NCBI GenBank assembly: GCA_023374045.1
Contig: CM041783.1
Coordinates: 124,559,503 to 124,623,502, forward strand
Length of the DNA: 64,000 bases
DNA from: Limonium bicolor
Lineage: Eukaryota > Streptophyta > Magnoliopsida > Caryophyllales > Plumbaginaceae
Direction of reading: 5' to 3'
The notes under the pieces were generated by a model, which was given only the letters and a program-made list of their open reading frames with translations, was not told the origin of the DNA and did no database searches. Made by a program: the position numbers and the translations under genes. Of the stretch, positions 36,416-48,016 are shown piece after piece (within the stretch, counting starts at the first letter, position 1; every line of letters starts with the position of its first letter).

Positions 36416-39400
36416 TTATCTCTCAACCCACATTCCCTCGTTATGGTCTGATCGTATATACTCACGATGACCTGTGACCTCAGCCTCTTCCAATGAAATA
36501 GGAACAGTTGGAGGTTCATCTTCTGCATCATACTCATCCTCATCAACCACACCATCCACACCAACTATTCCTCTTCTCCCTTTAAGCACAACAGACCATC
36601 TAGGATTACAGGGATCAGTTACATAAAATATCTGCTTAACCTTCGTCCCAACAACGAATGGCTCAACCGTGGGAGTAGCTCTAGACAGATCAACCAGTTT
36701 CATACCATGCTCCTCCTCACGGTAGCCATGAATGTTGTTAACCCAGTTACAGCGGAAAACACACATTTCGTAGCTGTTGTAGTCCAATACCCAGATGTCT
36801 TGTATAACACCGAAATATGATTGTTGTACTGAGACAGGACTATGACCCACGACACCGACGTCATATAAGTTTTGATAAGCTTCAAGCTCTACACCACTGT
36901 TTTGATTCGTTGACTTCTGATCCTGACGTTCTGTGAAAAAGGTGAATCCGTTGACATCGTACCCCTCATAAGAAATTACATCCAGATTTGGTCCAAATGC
37001 AACTACTTTAATCAGTTCAGGCACATTCGTGGACTGATCGGACAACACTCTCTCTTTGAACCATCGGACAAATGTCCTATTCTGCTCATTTTGTAGTCTG
37101 ACGTCACTCATGTTTGGATATTGTGCTCTTAAAACACACAAGTGTTCATCAAAGTATGGTTCAACATCTTCAAGATGACTTAGCACAACTAAATGAGCTT
37201 TGTTAAGAGTGTCTATGTCAATTCTTTTCAGTTTCCTTCCAACCGTGCCAACACCCTTCAATCTGCCCTCGTGTCTAGAACGTGGAAGTCCAATGGTATC
37301 GACACCTTCTAGGTAATTGGTGCAGAAGTCTACAACTTCCTCTGTGATAGTGCCCTCTATAATACTACCCTCTGGGTGACGACGGTTCTTCATTTTCTTC
37401 TTCAGGACACCCATGTACCTTTCGAACGGATACATGTAGCGAAGGTACAAAGGACCACACATCAGAATCTCTCTTACAAGATGCACGAGGAGATGTATCA
37501 TTATGTCGAAGAACGATGGAGGAAAATACATCTCCAGCTGGCACATTGTCACAATAAGATCCTTTTGTAATTTAGACAGAGTGTCCACATCAAGAACCTT
37601 AGACGAAATGGATTTGAGGAAGACACTGACGTTTGTGATTGTGTGTCTGACAGCATCCGGCAAGATCCCACGTAGTGCAATTGGCAAAAATTCTTGAAGT
37701 AGGACATGATAATCGTGAGATTTCATTCCTACTAATTTGAAATCTGTCATGGACACTAGGTTTCTTATGTTTGAGGAGTAACCTGATGGCACCTTGATGT
37801 TGTAAAGGGTACTGCATAGACTATGTTTCTCTTCTTTAGACAGAGTGTGACAGGCAGGAGGCAAGAATGTGCGTTTTCCACGTTCTTGCGGGCCAAGCTC
37901 TGTGCGTATGCCCAACTCAATTAAATCTTTTCTTCCTTTCAAATGATCCTTTGTCTTTCCTTTTATGTTCAAAAGGGTGCTAGTGATACTTTCACCCACG
38001 TTCTTCTCGACATGCATCCCATCGATACAATGTCTAACCTCCAGATGCTGCCAGTACTGTAGTTCCCAAAATATTGATTTCTTTTTCCAGACACTTTTTT
38101 CACCACTTTTGGTTGGCGGCCCGAAGTTGTTCACAATATTATCCAACTTTTTGTAAATCTCTGTACCTGTCAAAGGCGGCGCGCCATGCTGTGATCAGTT
38201 TTCCCATCGAACTCTTTCGCCATCTTTCGATACTTATGTCCTTTTGGAAGCATTTTTCGGTGGCCCATATACACGGTTTTCCCACTATGTTTCAAGCGAA
38301 TGCTACAAGTGTTTTCACCACAAATCGGACACGCCAACGCCCCCTTGATTGAATAGCCTGAAAGATTACCATAGGCGGGGAAATCATTGATTGTGCAGTA
38401 CAACATAGCACGCAAATTGAAGTCCTCTTTACTGAATGAGTCGTAAACCGTAGCCCCTTCATTCCACAAGAGTTGTAGATCCTCTATCAAAGGTTGTAGG
38501 AATACGTCAATTTTGTTGCCCGGTTGCTTTGGACCAGATATTAACAAAGACAACAAGATGTGTCTTGGTTTCATGCATAACCACGGCGGTAGATTGTAAA
38601 TAACCAAAAGCACAGGCCAGGTACTGTGTATGCTACTCAAAGTACCGTAAGGGTTCATCCCATCCGTGCACAAGCCTAGCCTTAGGTTTCTCGGTTCGTT
38701 ACCAAACTCAGGAAATTTTACGTCTATGTTTCTCCACTGTGGTGCATCAGCGGGATGTCTCAATCTGCCATCCTTTTTCCTGTGAACTGAATGCCACCGA
38801 AGATTCTCTGCGTCTTTCTCAATGGAGAACAAACGTCTGAACCTTGGAATGATGGGCAGGTACCACAATACCTTAGCTGGTGAACCTTTCTTACTACCGC
38901 TGATGTGAGTTTGTTGTTTCTTATACCGTGACGCTCCACATGCTGAACAGCTTTCAGCAAATTCATCCGATTTCCAAAACAGCATGCAACCATTTGGACA
39001 AGCATGAATTTTCTGGTACCCCATACCCATTGGGCACATCATTTTTTTGGCTGAGTACGTAGTCGTTGGTAAAACGTTGTCCACCGGAAGAACGTATTTC
39101 AATAGTTCCAGGAGGTCAGTGAAACTTACGTCGCTCCAGCCATGTTTCGCTTTCAAGTTGAATAGCTTGAGGACGACACTCAACTTGCTTAACTTTGTAG
39201 GGTCACACCCGGGGTACAACGGTGTTTTGGATGAATCCAACAAATTTTCATGCTTGTCTGGCGTGTTAGAGTAATGTCGTTCCACATCTTCAAGCATAGT
39301 CTCAATGTCATCATCCCAGAAATCTGGCACAACGTTCGCTGTAACGTCTTCTGGATCACCAGCAACTGTATCATCTCCAAGTTCTGTTTCTGTGTTTGCC

Positions 39401-39681
39401 TGACCATTATCCCCTTCGTCAGGCTTAATAACATCGAACGCACTCTGACCATGCCATCGGATTATGTCTTGGAAATCTTTTGTAAAACCGCGGCGGATCA
39501 GATGTTCCTTAATTGTTTCAACGCCGCGATATCTCAGATTGTTTTGGCAGTCGATACACGGACAAAATATGTATCCCTTGTCTGTAGGTTTCAGATTGTT
39601 CGCCAACACCGTGCATAACTTATCAACTCCTTCTAAAAACTTGTCGTCCAAATTTCCGCTGTAAATCCACGAACGTTCCAT
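36416..39681 (-). pseudogene. CACTA transposase, TNPD type, with one 2-bp frameshift
   Basis: The N-terminal frame (ATG at 39681, 503 codons) carries a transposase-associated domain (MERSWIYSGNLDDKFLEGVD, with CPCIDC) and much of the Transposase_21 domain (LCTDGMNPYGTLSSIHSTWP). The second frame (585 codons, to 36416) carries the rest of Transposase_21 (VRHCIDGMHVEKNV), DUF4218 (LVREILMCGPLYLRYMYPFE) and DUF4216 (FGVIQDIWVLDYNSYEMCVF). The two halves meet in different frames at about 38170-38190, where GGCGCGCCGCC contains two bases too many. Apart from this shift the frame is open for over 1080 codons, which points to a recent element or to a sequencing error at the join. The protein cuts and joins the element ends. 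Confidence 0.88.
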
Positions 39682-41100
39682 CTCCTTCTAGCTATTTATA
39701 TGAAGGCAGCCATTTCATACCGTCACCCGTGGCAGAGTCTTTACACTTTTGTATCTTATCAACCTAAATCCATCCATGAGTATTAAATCCCACCGGTGAA
39801 CGTGTTTTTAATATGTAATTTATTGAAAATTTCGGCAGCATCTCCCTACAGTTCTTCAAATGCACGATATTATGATATTAATCAATAATATATGCATTCG
39901 AAGAACAATAAAGAGATACTGCTGAAATAATCAATAAAGTACAATTAAAAACACATTCACACCCTAGGTGTGAGATTTAACAATCATGGACAGTCCCGAC
40001 AGGGACTGCCGAAGATATACCTCTATTAGGTATATCTTGGGCGGATAACTATGTTTGGTAGTTTGTCAAATATTATATGTATATATGTAAATCTTACCTC
40101 TGGTAGACGATTAGCCGATGCTAAGACGGTTGAGGTCGGAAGCCAAAATAAAGTCGTAGTCCTGATGCATAAATGAAAAACGACAACATTAGAATTCATC
40201 AAAAAATCAAGGTTAAATGCTAGCTAAACCGCGGAAAAAAATCGACAGCATCTCCCCTATATTTCTAACGTCTCCAAATCAGTTTTATCAAAGTCAAATT
40301 TGCACGCACCATCTAGAACTAGTAACATACATAAACTTATCTTATTCTACTATATATGAAGTTTATTTATGACCTTCTCTGCAGTACTTCAGATTGAAGG
40401 ACTGAAACTAGTCATTCTAGAACCATTAAAATACCGAAACTCATCTTATTCTTTCTGGTGGTTATAACAATAGCATTGTTGATTCCTGTCACAGATTGTG
40501 AATCAAACAGAGAGCATCTGGCATAGCAGATTGAGCAGTTGAAAATGAGCTATTTTCAGGAATCGGTAATATACTTGAACTTACTTTCTTTCCTGTGGCA
40601 GTTTTAAGTAGTAGCATTTTTAAAACTACACTATTATTTATTAATTGTAATACTAAATGCTAAGAATAAATAAATACAGCAGTTTACAGTTTGCTTTGCA
40701 AAATTACCGTTACTAAGCACCGAAGTGGGCAAGTAGTGTAGAAATCAGCCCACGAACTAGGTTGCAATTAACTGTGAATCTGGGCACAAATATATGAACA
40801 AGGTTAGAACATTTGCCATTACACTCTCAGGATTCGATAGAAACGAGGTTAGAACTTGCAATCGAAATGCATGTATATGAACAAAGTTAGAAAAAAACGA
40901 CAATCAATCGATCGCATACCCAATACGCGATAGAGAGGTCGACGGTGAGACCAGTGGTAGATGGGTGGTGACCGGCGGCGATGGGAGTGACAAAGGTGGT
41001 GGGAGCGACGGCGGCGATGGCCGTTAGCAAGGTGACGGGAGAGAGGAGGCGATTTCAGTGAGGAAGATAGCGCGAAAGAAGAGTTACTGTAAGTACAGTG
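39682..41100 (-). promoter_or_regulatory. CACTA 5' leader and promoter region
   Basis: No convincing ORF is present. Two adjacent perfect hairpins lie at 39991-40008 (CAGTCCC and GGGACTG) and 40012-40038 (AAGATATACCT and AGGTATATCTT). A GC-rich stretch with GGTGGTGACCGGCGGCGATGG words lies at 40920-41045. By position this is the untranslated leader and promoter of the transposase gene. Confidence 0.5.
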
Positions 41101-41781
41101 TCAGAGTAAACGGGCAAATGTTGTAGTTAAAAGGACTTTAGATTACGGTTTACATGAAAACCGTAATGTAAAGTCACACTTTAAATGACGGTTCCTAAAG
41201 AACCGTAATCTAAAGTGTAACGAAATAAAAAAATAGCGCGAAAATTATTTGGCCTATGCTGGGTTTCGAACTCAAGATCGATGGTGTTGACTCATGTACC
41301 CACGGCCATTAAGCCATGAGTCTTATTCGATCAAACATATGTAACACATTAATATAAAGTTATTTTTAATCTAAAATACACTGATAAACGACGTCGTTAA
41401 CTATAATTAGATTACGCGCGGCGTCGAAAAAATCAAATAACACGGGAAATATTTGGCGTCAGGTGAAAACGACGTCGTTGACCATCAGTCGGAGGTAGGC
41501 GCGCCTTTTTTAGGACGGACTTTAGCTGACGGTTATTAGTAAACCGTAATCTAAAGTCCGTTGACCGTAAAGCGCGCGTCAACACGGGACTTTAGATTAC
41601 GGTTTTACTGATAACCGTCATCTAAAGTCCGTCCTAAAAAAGGCGCGCCTACCTCCGATCGATTATTGCTTACGGTTAATTCAATAAACATCGTTAATTA
41701 ACTCCGGCCTTCATATTAATTACGGTTTTTGTTAAAGCCGTGATTAAACCACCGTCATTAAAGGCTTCCGTTCCACCAGTG
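41100..41781. repeat. CACTA subterminal repeats, right end, with a long palindrome
   Basis: Paired inverted TTTAGATTACGGTT motifs occur as on the left end. The largest palindrome, 41489-41658, has arms of about 70 bases (outer word TCGGAGGTAGGCGCGCC) around a 27-base spacer. The palindromic word ACGACGTCGT occurs at about 41388 and 41468. The terminal repeat ends at 41781. Confidence 0.85.
41255..41330 (-). repeat. tRNA-like segment in the CACTA right end
   Basis: On the minus strand an A-box-like ATGGCTTAATGGCCGTGGG is followed about 40 bases later by a B-box-like GAGTTCGAAACCC. It looks like a tRNA or SINE relic carried inside the transposon. The acceptor stem does not pair well. Confidence 0.35.
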
Positions 41782-42354
41782 TAAGGAAACAGGAAACATC
41801 ACTTTTTCAGGTTTTACTTTATTAATCTAAGTGTAACTAAATTAATAAAAAAATGAAATAATTAACAAACAATAAACTGAAACAAAGCAAGAATTAAAGG
41901 TGATTAATGTGATAAATAAAAGGCGTACCCCAGGTTGTTCTACTAACCTATTTTTCTTCAAATCCTATTAAATAACAATTTCATTAACATTGCAGTAAAC
42001 TAATTAGGAACTATAAATAATTCACCGACCGGGTCATGTACGATGAATTCTAATTGACTAGAAGAACTAGTAGCAGACTAATGCTCTAATCCGGAAACAG
42101 ATCAATCGTTTTAAGAACAGTTCCTATTGGAGATAGATTAACCTATAGGCGGGGTCACGCTTCTAGTCGTTAATCCGGTTTAACTTCCTACGTCTTATTA
42201 ACTAATCTCGCACCACGATTTGATTAGAAAACTACAAACATTACTTGAATAATTGATCAGAGAATTAAAGCACATTAAGAACGGGAATTAAACTATTACA
42301 TTAATAAAGGGTAGTCAAACGATTACATGACAGAAATCCTACCAAATCGGTATG

Positions 42355-42974
42355 TAGGGATGGCAATTTTAAATGGATATCCGTTAACCCGATCCACCCA
42401 ATTTAAATAAACGGATGAAAACCTGAATATACGGATGACGGATCGGGTGACGGATGATCGAGTGACGGATTGGATCGGATGACGGATGAAGTTTTTTCAT
42501 CCGTCACCCGATCCGTCATCCGTTTATCACCCGACCCGTCATTCTTTTAAAGTTACACCTTGTTTTATTTCAAGTAACCAAACAAATTTTATAGATTTTT
42601 TAGGAAAACTAACAATATGTTCCATTTGTTGTTGTCTCTCTCATACAACGCAAAATTATGTTTATTTCTTATTGATATTGGTGGAATATTTGATTACGTT
42701 GGAGTGAAATTTCTTAAAATACAAAGAAATTTTACCTTTAGCAATACAAAAATAATTTATATTCATTACTATTATAAAAGTTATTGTTTATGATATAGAA
42801 ACGATTATCACCCGATTATCACCCGATCCACTCAAATCACCCACGGATGGCGGATGGACGGATGACGGATGAAGAATAAACGGGTGACGGATGGACGGAT
42901 GATGAATGATATATCTGGGTGACGGATGCAGGTGATGCTTCACCTGACCCGAACCCGATCCATTGACATCCTTA
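42355..42974. mobile_element. Non-autonomous hAT element (620 bp)
   Basis: Ends are TAGGGATGGCAAT and, as reverse complement, TAAGGATGTCAAT. They are flanked by a perfect 8-bp duplication TCGGTATG (42347-42354 and 42975-42982). The subterminal regions are full of GGATGACGGATG and its complement CATCCGTCACCCG. There is no transposase. It is inserted in the LTR of element D and differs in subterminal words from the hAT at 2497-3369. Confidence 0.88.
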
Positions 42975-43884
42975 TCGGTATGGTCCCACAACTCAGGGAG
43001 CTAAAACAACTACTCACTCATGGATTTAGAAATAGAATTAACAATGCAATAAGACATTAAATAAATTAAAGATTAGGAAAGAAGAAACTCCGATCCGGAT
43101 CCCCGCTCTACTCTCCATCTCTAAGTTGTTGCTTCTAACTGATTTGTCGTGGAGCAGATGTGTGCCTCTCTTGATCTGGTGTATGATTTAATTCGGTGGA
43201 GTATGGTAATGTGGATGAATATGGTGATTGATGGGATGTGATGGTGAATGGTGGGTTTGTGTATGAGAGTGGTGGCGGTCACGAACTTGTGGTGTCTCTC
43301 TTCTATTTTATCAATGCAGCGCCCGATTCCAACCCTAACTAGTATCTCTCTCTTTTTTCTTTTTTTTATGCATCAGCCAATCATCCTTTATCTATCATGG
43401 TGGACAAGCGAGATATTTGTAAAGAATTTCATGGCCATCAAAAAGCATGTGACCATGAGTTATAAGTGCAGCACTATGTGATTTAAATAATTATTATTAG
43501 ATAATGATTGAATCATTATTAGATAATGATTATTCAATCATTACATAATAATGAGTCCATCATTATATAATCATAACTAAATCATTATATAATAATGAGT
43601 CAAACATTTGTGATATATATAGACACACGTTTGGACACAACTTGAATAGAGAACAAATTCTTTGTTTGAACTTCAATTTGTTCTTGTTTGTTGCGTTAGA
43701 ATGCTTATGAGAAAATCTATGTGTTTTTTTAGATTTTTTCCCGCATTTGACACATAAAATATGTCAGTTCACATCAAAACATAAATCTAATGAAAAGCAT
43801 ATGATAAGTGAGAAAAATAGCAACAAATATTACAAATATGGGATTAATTATTGTCATGAAAATAGATATATTTCACACTTGTCA

Positions 43885-44743
43885 GGAGTTCCCAAGTTAA
43901 GGGGATGGCTACTATTGTTGGTGACCCACCATTGTAGGGGTAAGTGTTGAGGACATGTCGTCTACTAACATGACGACTGTCAGTGGATAAGATTTAAGTG
44001 AGTTAAATAGCTAGACATGATAAATCAATAATACGAGACTCGATTAACTCTCGTGAGTGTAGAAAATGAATAAAGGGGCCTCGAAGGCCAGGTAACGAGT
44101 ATTGTTCGCAAGAAATTGACCTTCGCGTTTTATAGCATTTACTCGTTTATCGTCTTACTTAACTATATGAATATTTGTGCAATGATGTGTTTATATTGGT
44201 TGAACTGCTGGGTGTTTACTTACATCATTTAAGGTTTTATTCTATACCTGTAAAATGGAATTGCATAATGAATCTCATGTTAAGACATGTAAATGACTTC
44301 AATGATCTAAAGGATCTAGGATTACACTTTAGCATATTCGACATTTTGCTGAGCCTATACGACAACATATTACAGGACATTAATCGAGACTTGAAGTTGG
44401 AGTGCGGGACCTTTGGGTAGTCGACATTTATTTTTATTTTCGCACTTAGAGACTTCCTTTTTTATTGTATCACAACTGTACGGGGGTTGAATTATGTAGT
44501 CGCTCACTTGTTCGGATTTTTGGATTTGATGTTATTATGTTAAGTTTTGAACTATCTAGTCATCACTACGGTTATGTTTATTTGGTAAGTGGAAACCCTG
44601 TTACTCACATGGGTGAGTGACGGTGTGTAGCACCCGAGTTATAGGTTAGTTATAATTTCCGCTTCGACTTACGTTTTAATGCGACTTACGTTTTAATTAT
44701 ACTACTACTGGCGATTATAAAAGATTAGGAATAGGGATGTTAC
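43885..44743 (+). mobile_element. Element G: right end of an LTR interrupted by element D
   Basis: The segment ends GGGATGTTACA and has the stem-loop of the B/F type (44600-44621: GTTACTCAC and GTGAGTGAC), followed by GGTGTGTAGCACCCGAG. I read it as the right end of an LTR into which D inserted. No primer site follows, so this would be the 3' LTR or a solo LTR. The left part is outside the window. Confidence 0.65.
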
Positions 44744-45375
44744 AAAAGGTCGGAAGATCAATCTTTGCGAACTTTCTGAGAGCATGCATCAACCGAATGT
44801 CCTGAGCACATACATTGTGCTTTCTCATATTGCACGGGGTGATGTTGTGGACCAGGATGTTGTGAAGTACCGTGTAGCTCTCTTCGTGATGTTGGTTAGG
44901 AAGTTATGCACTGCTCCTCCGTGAAACTCGTCCACCATTTGTCCTGGATTGCTTTCAAAAGATGACCAATTCGTCTCCTTTGACACTACTAGCCCTCCTA
45001 TCTCCGGATTGAAGGTGTGAGTGATCCAGCTCTTGTGGATTGTGATCCAAGTGTCTTGCACCTTTGAGACCAGGTATTAATCTTTTTCTTCCTCTCTTAA
45101 TGGCCCCATGTTCCTCATGTGCTCCTTCAGTAGTTCAAGATAGACTGGATCCATTCGTGTGAACATTTCCAACCAACCCTAAAACCGGAGCATCTCCACT
45201 ATTTCCACCAAGCCGTGCTCGGTCAGCCATTGCACATCCTCGGACTTGGATAAGAGCGGGAGTTAATTGTCTCCTATGTTGGCTTCCTTTATTTGCATTG
45301 GTAATTAATCTCTGAGCTTGGCCACCCTTAGTTGTGCTGCCTTCGTGAACTGAACTGGTTGCTTCTCCTTCTTTG
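44744..45375 (-). pseudogene. Decayed retroelement ORF (Athila-associated plant transposon protein-like)
   Basis: On the minus strand, pieces in different frames read WLTEHGLVEIVEMLRF, GWLEMFTRMDPVYLELLKEH, GQMVDEFHGGAVHNFLTN and YTVLHNILVHNITPCNMRK. The order and wording recall the plant-transposon-protein domain (Transposase_32) found in Athila-type elements, where a globular W-rich start is followed by an HNI-P-x6-TxxxxxL block. Stops and frameshifts are frequent. This is family recognition by eye, so confidence is moderate. Confidence 0.45.
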
Positions 45376-47162
45376 AAGAATGTATCAGGTCATATAGAGA
45401 TTGTTATACACAAGCAAACTTCTCAGCAAGTCATTAGTAACAGATTGCGGTTGAAGACATCAATTGAGACAGTTAAGTGGCTCACATTTCAAGCTTGTGC
45501 ATTCAGAGGTCATGATGAAAGACTTGATTCAAAAAATCAAGGTAATTTTCTTGAGTTGATCAAAAAATGCAAAGTATACATCACCAGACATTCAAAAGGA
45601 TATCTTACAAGTTTTTTTCAAAAATGTGCAAGAAGCAATACGTGAAGAGATTGGAGAAGCAAAAGTTTGCTTGATAGTTGATGAGGTTAGAGATGAGTCT
45701 AAAAAGGAACATATGACAATTGTTTTAAGGTTTGTTGATTAGAATGGTTATGTTAGAGAAAGATTTTTGGACTTAGTTCATGTCAAAGACACATCAACCT
45801 TAACTTTAAAGGATGAGATCATGTCTTGTTTGGCATATCATAGGCTTGATGTTCAAGATATTCGAGGCGAAGGTTACAATGGAGCTAGTAATATGCGTGG
45901 AGAGTGGAATGGTTTACAGGCTTTATTTTTGAAAGAATGCTCGTATGCTTATTATGTACATTGTTTAGCTCATCAATTGCAGTTGCCTCTAGTTACAACA
46001 TTTAAGGATGTGTCTGAGGTACATACCGTTTTCAGAAACTTGAATTTTATTGTAAATGTCATTGGTTCTTCTTGCAAGCGGAATGATCAACTACAAGCTG
46101 CTCAGCTAACTGAAATTTCACACGTAACCAAAATTGAAGAACTTGAAAGTGGAAAGGGTGCAAATCAGGTAAGATCTTTGCAAAGGCCTGAAGATACTAG
46201 ACAGGGTTCACAGTATAAATCAATTTGTAGCTTGATGGAGTTTTTTCGCCTAGCGTTAGATGGCATTGTCATTAATGGTTCAACATCTTCTCAAAAAGGT
46301 GATGCAATTTATGCTTTGAGGCAATTATTATCATTTGATTTTGTGATTGCAATGCATGTGATGAGGGAAATTATGTAGATAACTGACATGCTTTGTCATG
46401 CTCTCCAATTGAAGTCACAAGATATTGTGAATGCTTTAACTCTTATTTCTACTACGAAGATATTGATTACAAATTTAAGGGAAGAAAAGTGGCAAGCATT
46501 GTTAGCATACGTGGTTACCATTTGTGAGAGTCATGTCATTCCAGTCCCTGATATGAATGGAAATTATACTGATATCATCCGCTCTCGTCATAAGAAAGAC
46601 AATGTAACTATCGAGCATCATTATCGAGTTGATGTGTTTATTGCTACTACTGACTGTCTGTTGCAAGAAATGAACTCTAGGTTTAATGAACATGTCACAG
46701 AGCTTTTATCTTTGAGTTTTGCATTCAACCCAAGAAATGCATACAAGTCTTTTGATGCTAATGACATATGTAGATTGCCAACAAAGTTTTACCCTTCAGA
46801 TTTCACTACACAAGAAAGAATTCATCTAAGCCAGAAGTTTGAACACTATGAGGTAGATTTGAAGAATGCAAGTTCAATTTCTGACTTGTGTAAGGGACTG
46901 TGTGAAACTGAAAAGTCGGAAATATATCCTTTAATCGATAGATTACTCCGTTTTGTCCTAACTCTTCCTGTTTCAACTGCAACAAGTGAACAAGCCTTTT
47001 CAGTATTGAAGATTTTAAAGACTAGACTTCGTAGTAGTATGTCTGATGAGTTTCTACGAAGTTACTTGATTGTTAACATTGAAAGGAAGATTACTGGACA
47101 TTTTCTGTTGATAAAATAATAGATGACTTCAACTTTATGAAAGAAAGACGTTCACAATTCAA
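45376..47162 (+). pseudogene. hAT-derived transposase-like gene (DUF4371 and hAT C-terminal dimerisation domains), decayed
   Basis: The protein starts abruptly in the DUF4371 domain (HIEIVIHKQTSQQV, then AFRGHDERLDSKNQGNFLEL), so the N-terminal TTF/zinc-finger part is missing. It continues through GEGYNGASNMRGEWNGLQAL and YYVHCLAHQLQL, and ends with the dimerisation domain (LTLPVSTATSEQAFSVLKIL, then RLRSSMSDEFL). Damage includes a frameshift near 45570, in-frame TAG at 45740-45742 and 46376-46378, and a one-base shift near 47100 before the last 20 codons. The main open pieces are 45767-46378 and 46388-47119. No terminal inverted repeats were found. Proteins of this kind are domesticated or transposing hAT relatives (ZMYM-like). 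Confidence 0.85.
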
Positions 47163-48016
47163 AACACATAAGGTACATTTTTTTAAATTCGTTTACTTGT
47201 CAATTTTCCCTTGATTTGTACATATCTCTACATATATATACACAAAAACTCAATTTACAGGTGCATTCAAGACAAATAAAAGATTACTATGCCACTTTCA
47301 GCTACGTGGTTTTTTTTATTATGTGGTAGGAATTATTTCATTAGGAATGAGAAATTATTTCTTAGTTATCTTTTGTTTAAAGATTTGTCATGCAATAGAT
47401 ATATATTATATGTTGTTTTTTTTTTTGTTATCGATACAATAACACACAATATTAGATGCTCAATATATAATCAAATGTATGTTGTGGACAAAAAAAACCT
47501 TCACCCCAAATTCGGAATTCTGGCATGTGAGCATATTCACATATCAAACTTGCAGTATATTATAAATTTGAAACTAATGTGAGGGTAAATACATATAAAA
47601 ATGGTTTACGAAGATGAGTAGTGTGGGCTGGACCTCCTCCGTGTTGTCTTCTTCGATCTCCTCCATATGATGGCGTATGGGGTTGGACATATTCCGTATG
47701 GTATTTTCTGAGGTTGAATCAACCTAGGCATCCTGCTGTTACAATCATTATAATATAGTTATATATAGATAGATGTCACAATATACATGACTAAGATTAT
47801 AGTAGCTCGGTCTTTTATACGAGTATTTAATTCTGGTTAGCTTAGCGAAGATGTGATAAATAATAGTAATAAAAGATGATATGAAAGGACTTTGGCATAT
47901 TCTCTGCAGATTAGGTTAGACTGATTGATGAGGTGCATCACGTCACTATATTCGCCATATTTGTGGTGTGGGGTATCGACAAACTATGCAAGTAGAAAAA
48001 AGATTGGGGGGCATTG
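47163..48016. other. Intergenic stretch
   Basis: AT-rich, with no supported gene. A 130-base segment at 47600-47735 is richer in GC and has an acceptor-like ATTGTAACAG on the minus strand, but none of its three frames resembles a family I know. Confidence 0.4.

Larger units (their letters stand above)
31952..41781 (-). mobile_element. CACTA (En/Spm) transposon, 9.83 kb
   Basis: Both ends read CACTGGTGGAACG inward and are flanked by a perfect 3-bp duplication TAA (31949-31951 and 41782-41784). Subterminal regions on both sides carry many copies of TTAGATTACGGTTT in both orientations. Two genes are on the minus strand: a TNPD-type transposase (39681-36416) and, downstream, a multi-exon second gene with a Ulp1-like protease (36293-32828). 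It is inserted in the LTR of element D. Confidence 0.95.
1438..43884 (-). mobile_element. Element D: degenerate Athila/Tat-like Ty3/gypsy retrotransposon, heavily interrupted
   Basis: Read on the minus strand, the parts in order are: 5' LTR (43884 down to 31804), a tRNA-Asp-like primer site (about 31799-31778), an A-rich leader, the gag N-terminus (31309-30857), then after the 27-kb insertion A the rest of gag and the start of the protease (3744-1438). The LTR begins and ends TG...CA and is clearly related to the LTR of element C (shared words such as AGAAATATGTGACTA and GTGTACCTATC-like sequence). The 3' part of pol and the 3' LTR are outside the window. Stops and frameshifts in gag show that D is old and inactive. 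Confidence 0.8.
31804..43884 (-). repeat. 5' LTR of element D, interrupted by CACTA and hAT elements
   Basis: Residual LTR pieces are 31804-31951, 41782-42354 and 42975-43884, about 1.6 kb in total. The plus strand starts TGTAGCAGAAATATG and ends CACTTGTCA. Comparison with the LTR of C shows the same order of motifs (flag words TTGTTCTACTAACCTATT, GGAGATAGATTAACCTATA and CTTCTAGTCGTTAA). An AT-rich array of ATTATATAATAATGA words lies at 43487-43610. Confidence 0.8.

Noticed and set aside
47600..47735. Possible terminal exon on the minus strand
   Set aside because: An acceptor-like site exists, but no frame shows a known family and no partner exon was found.
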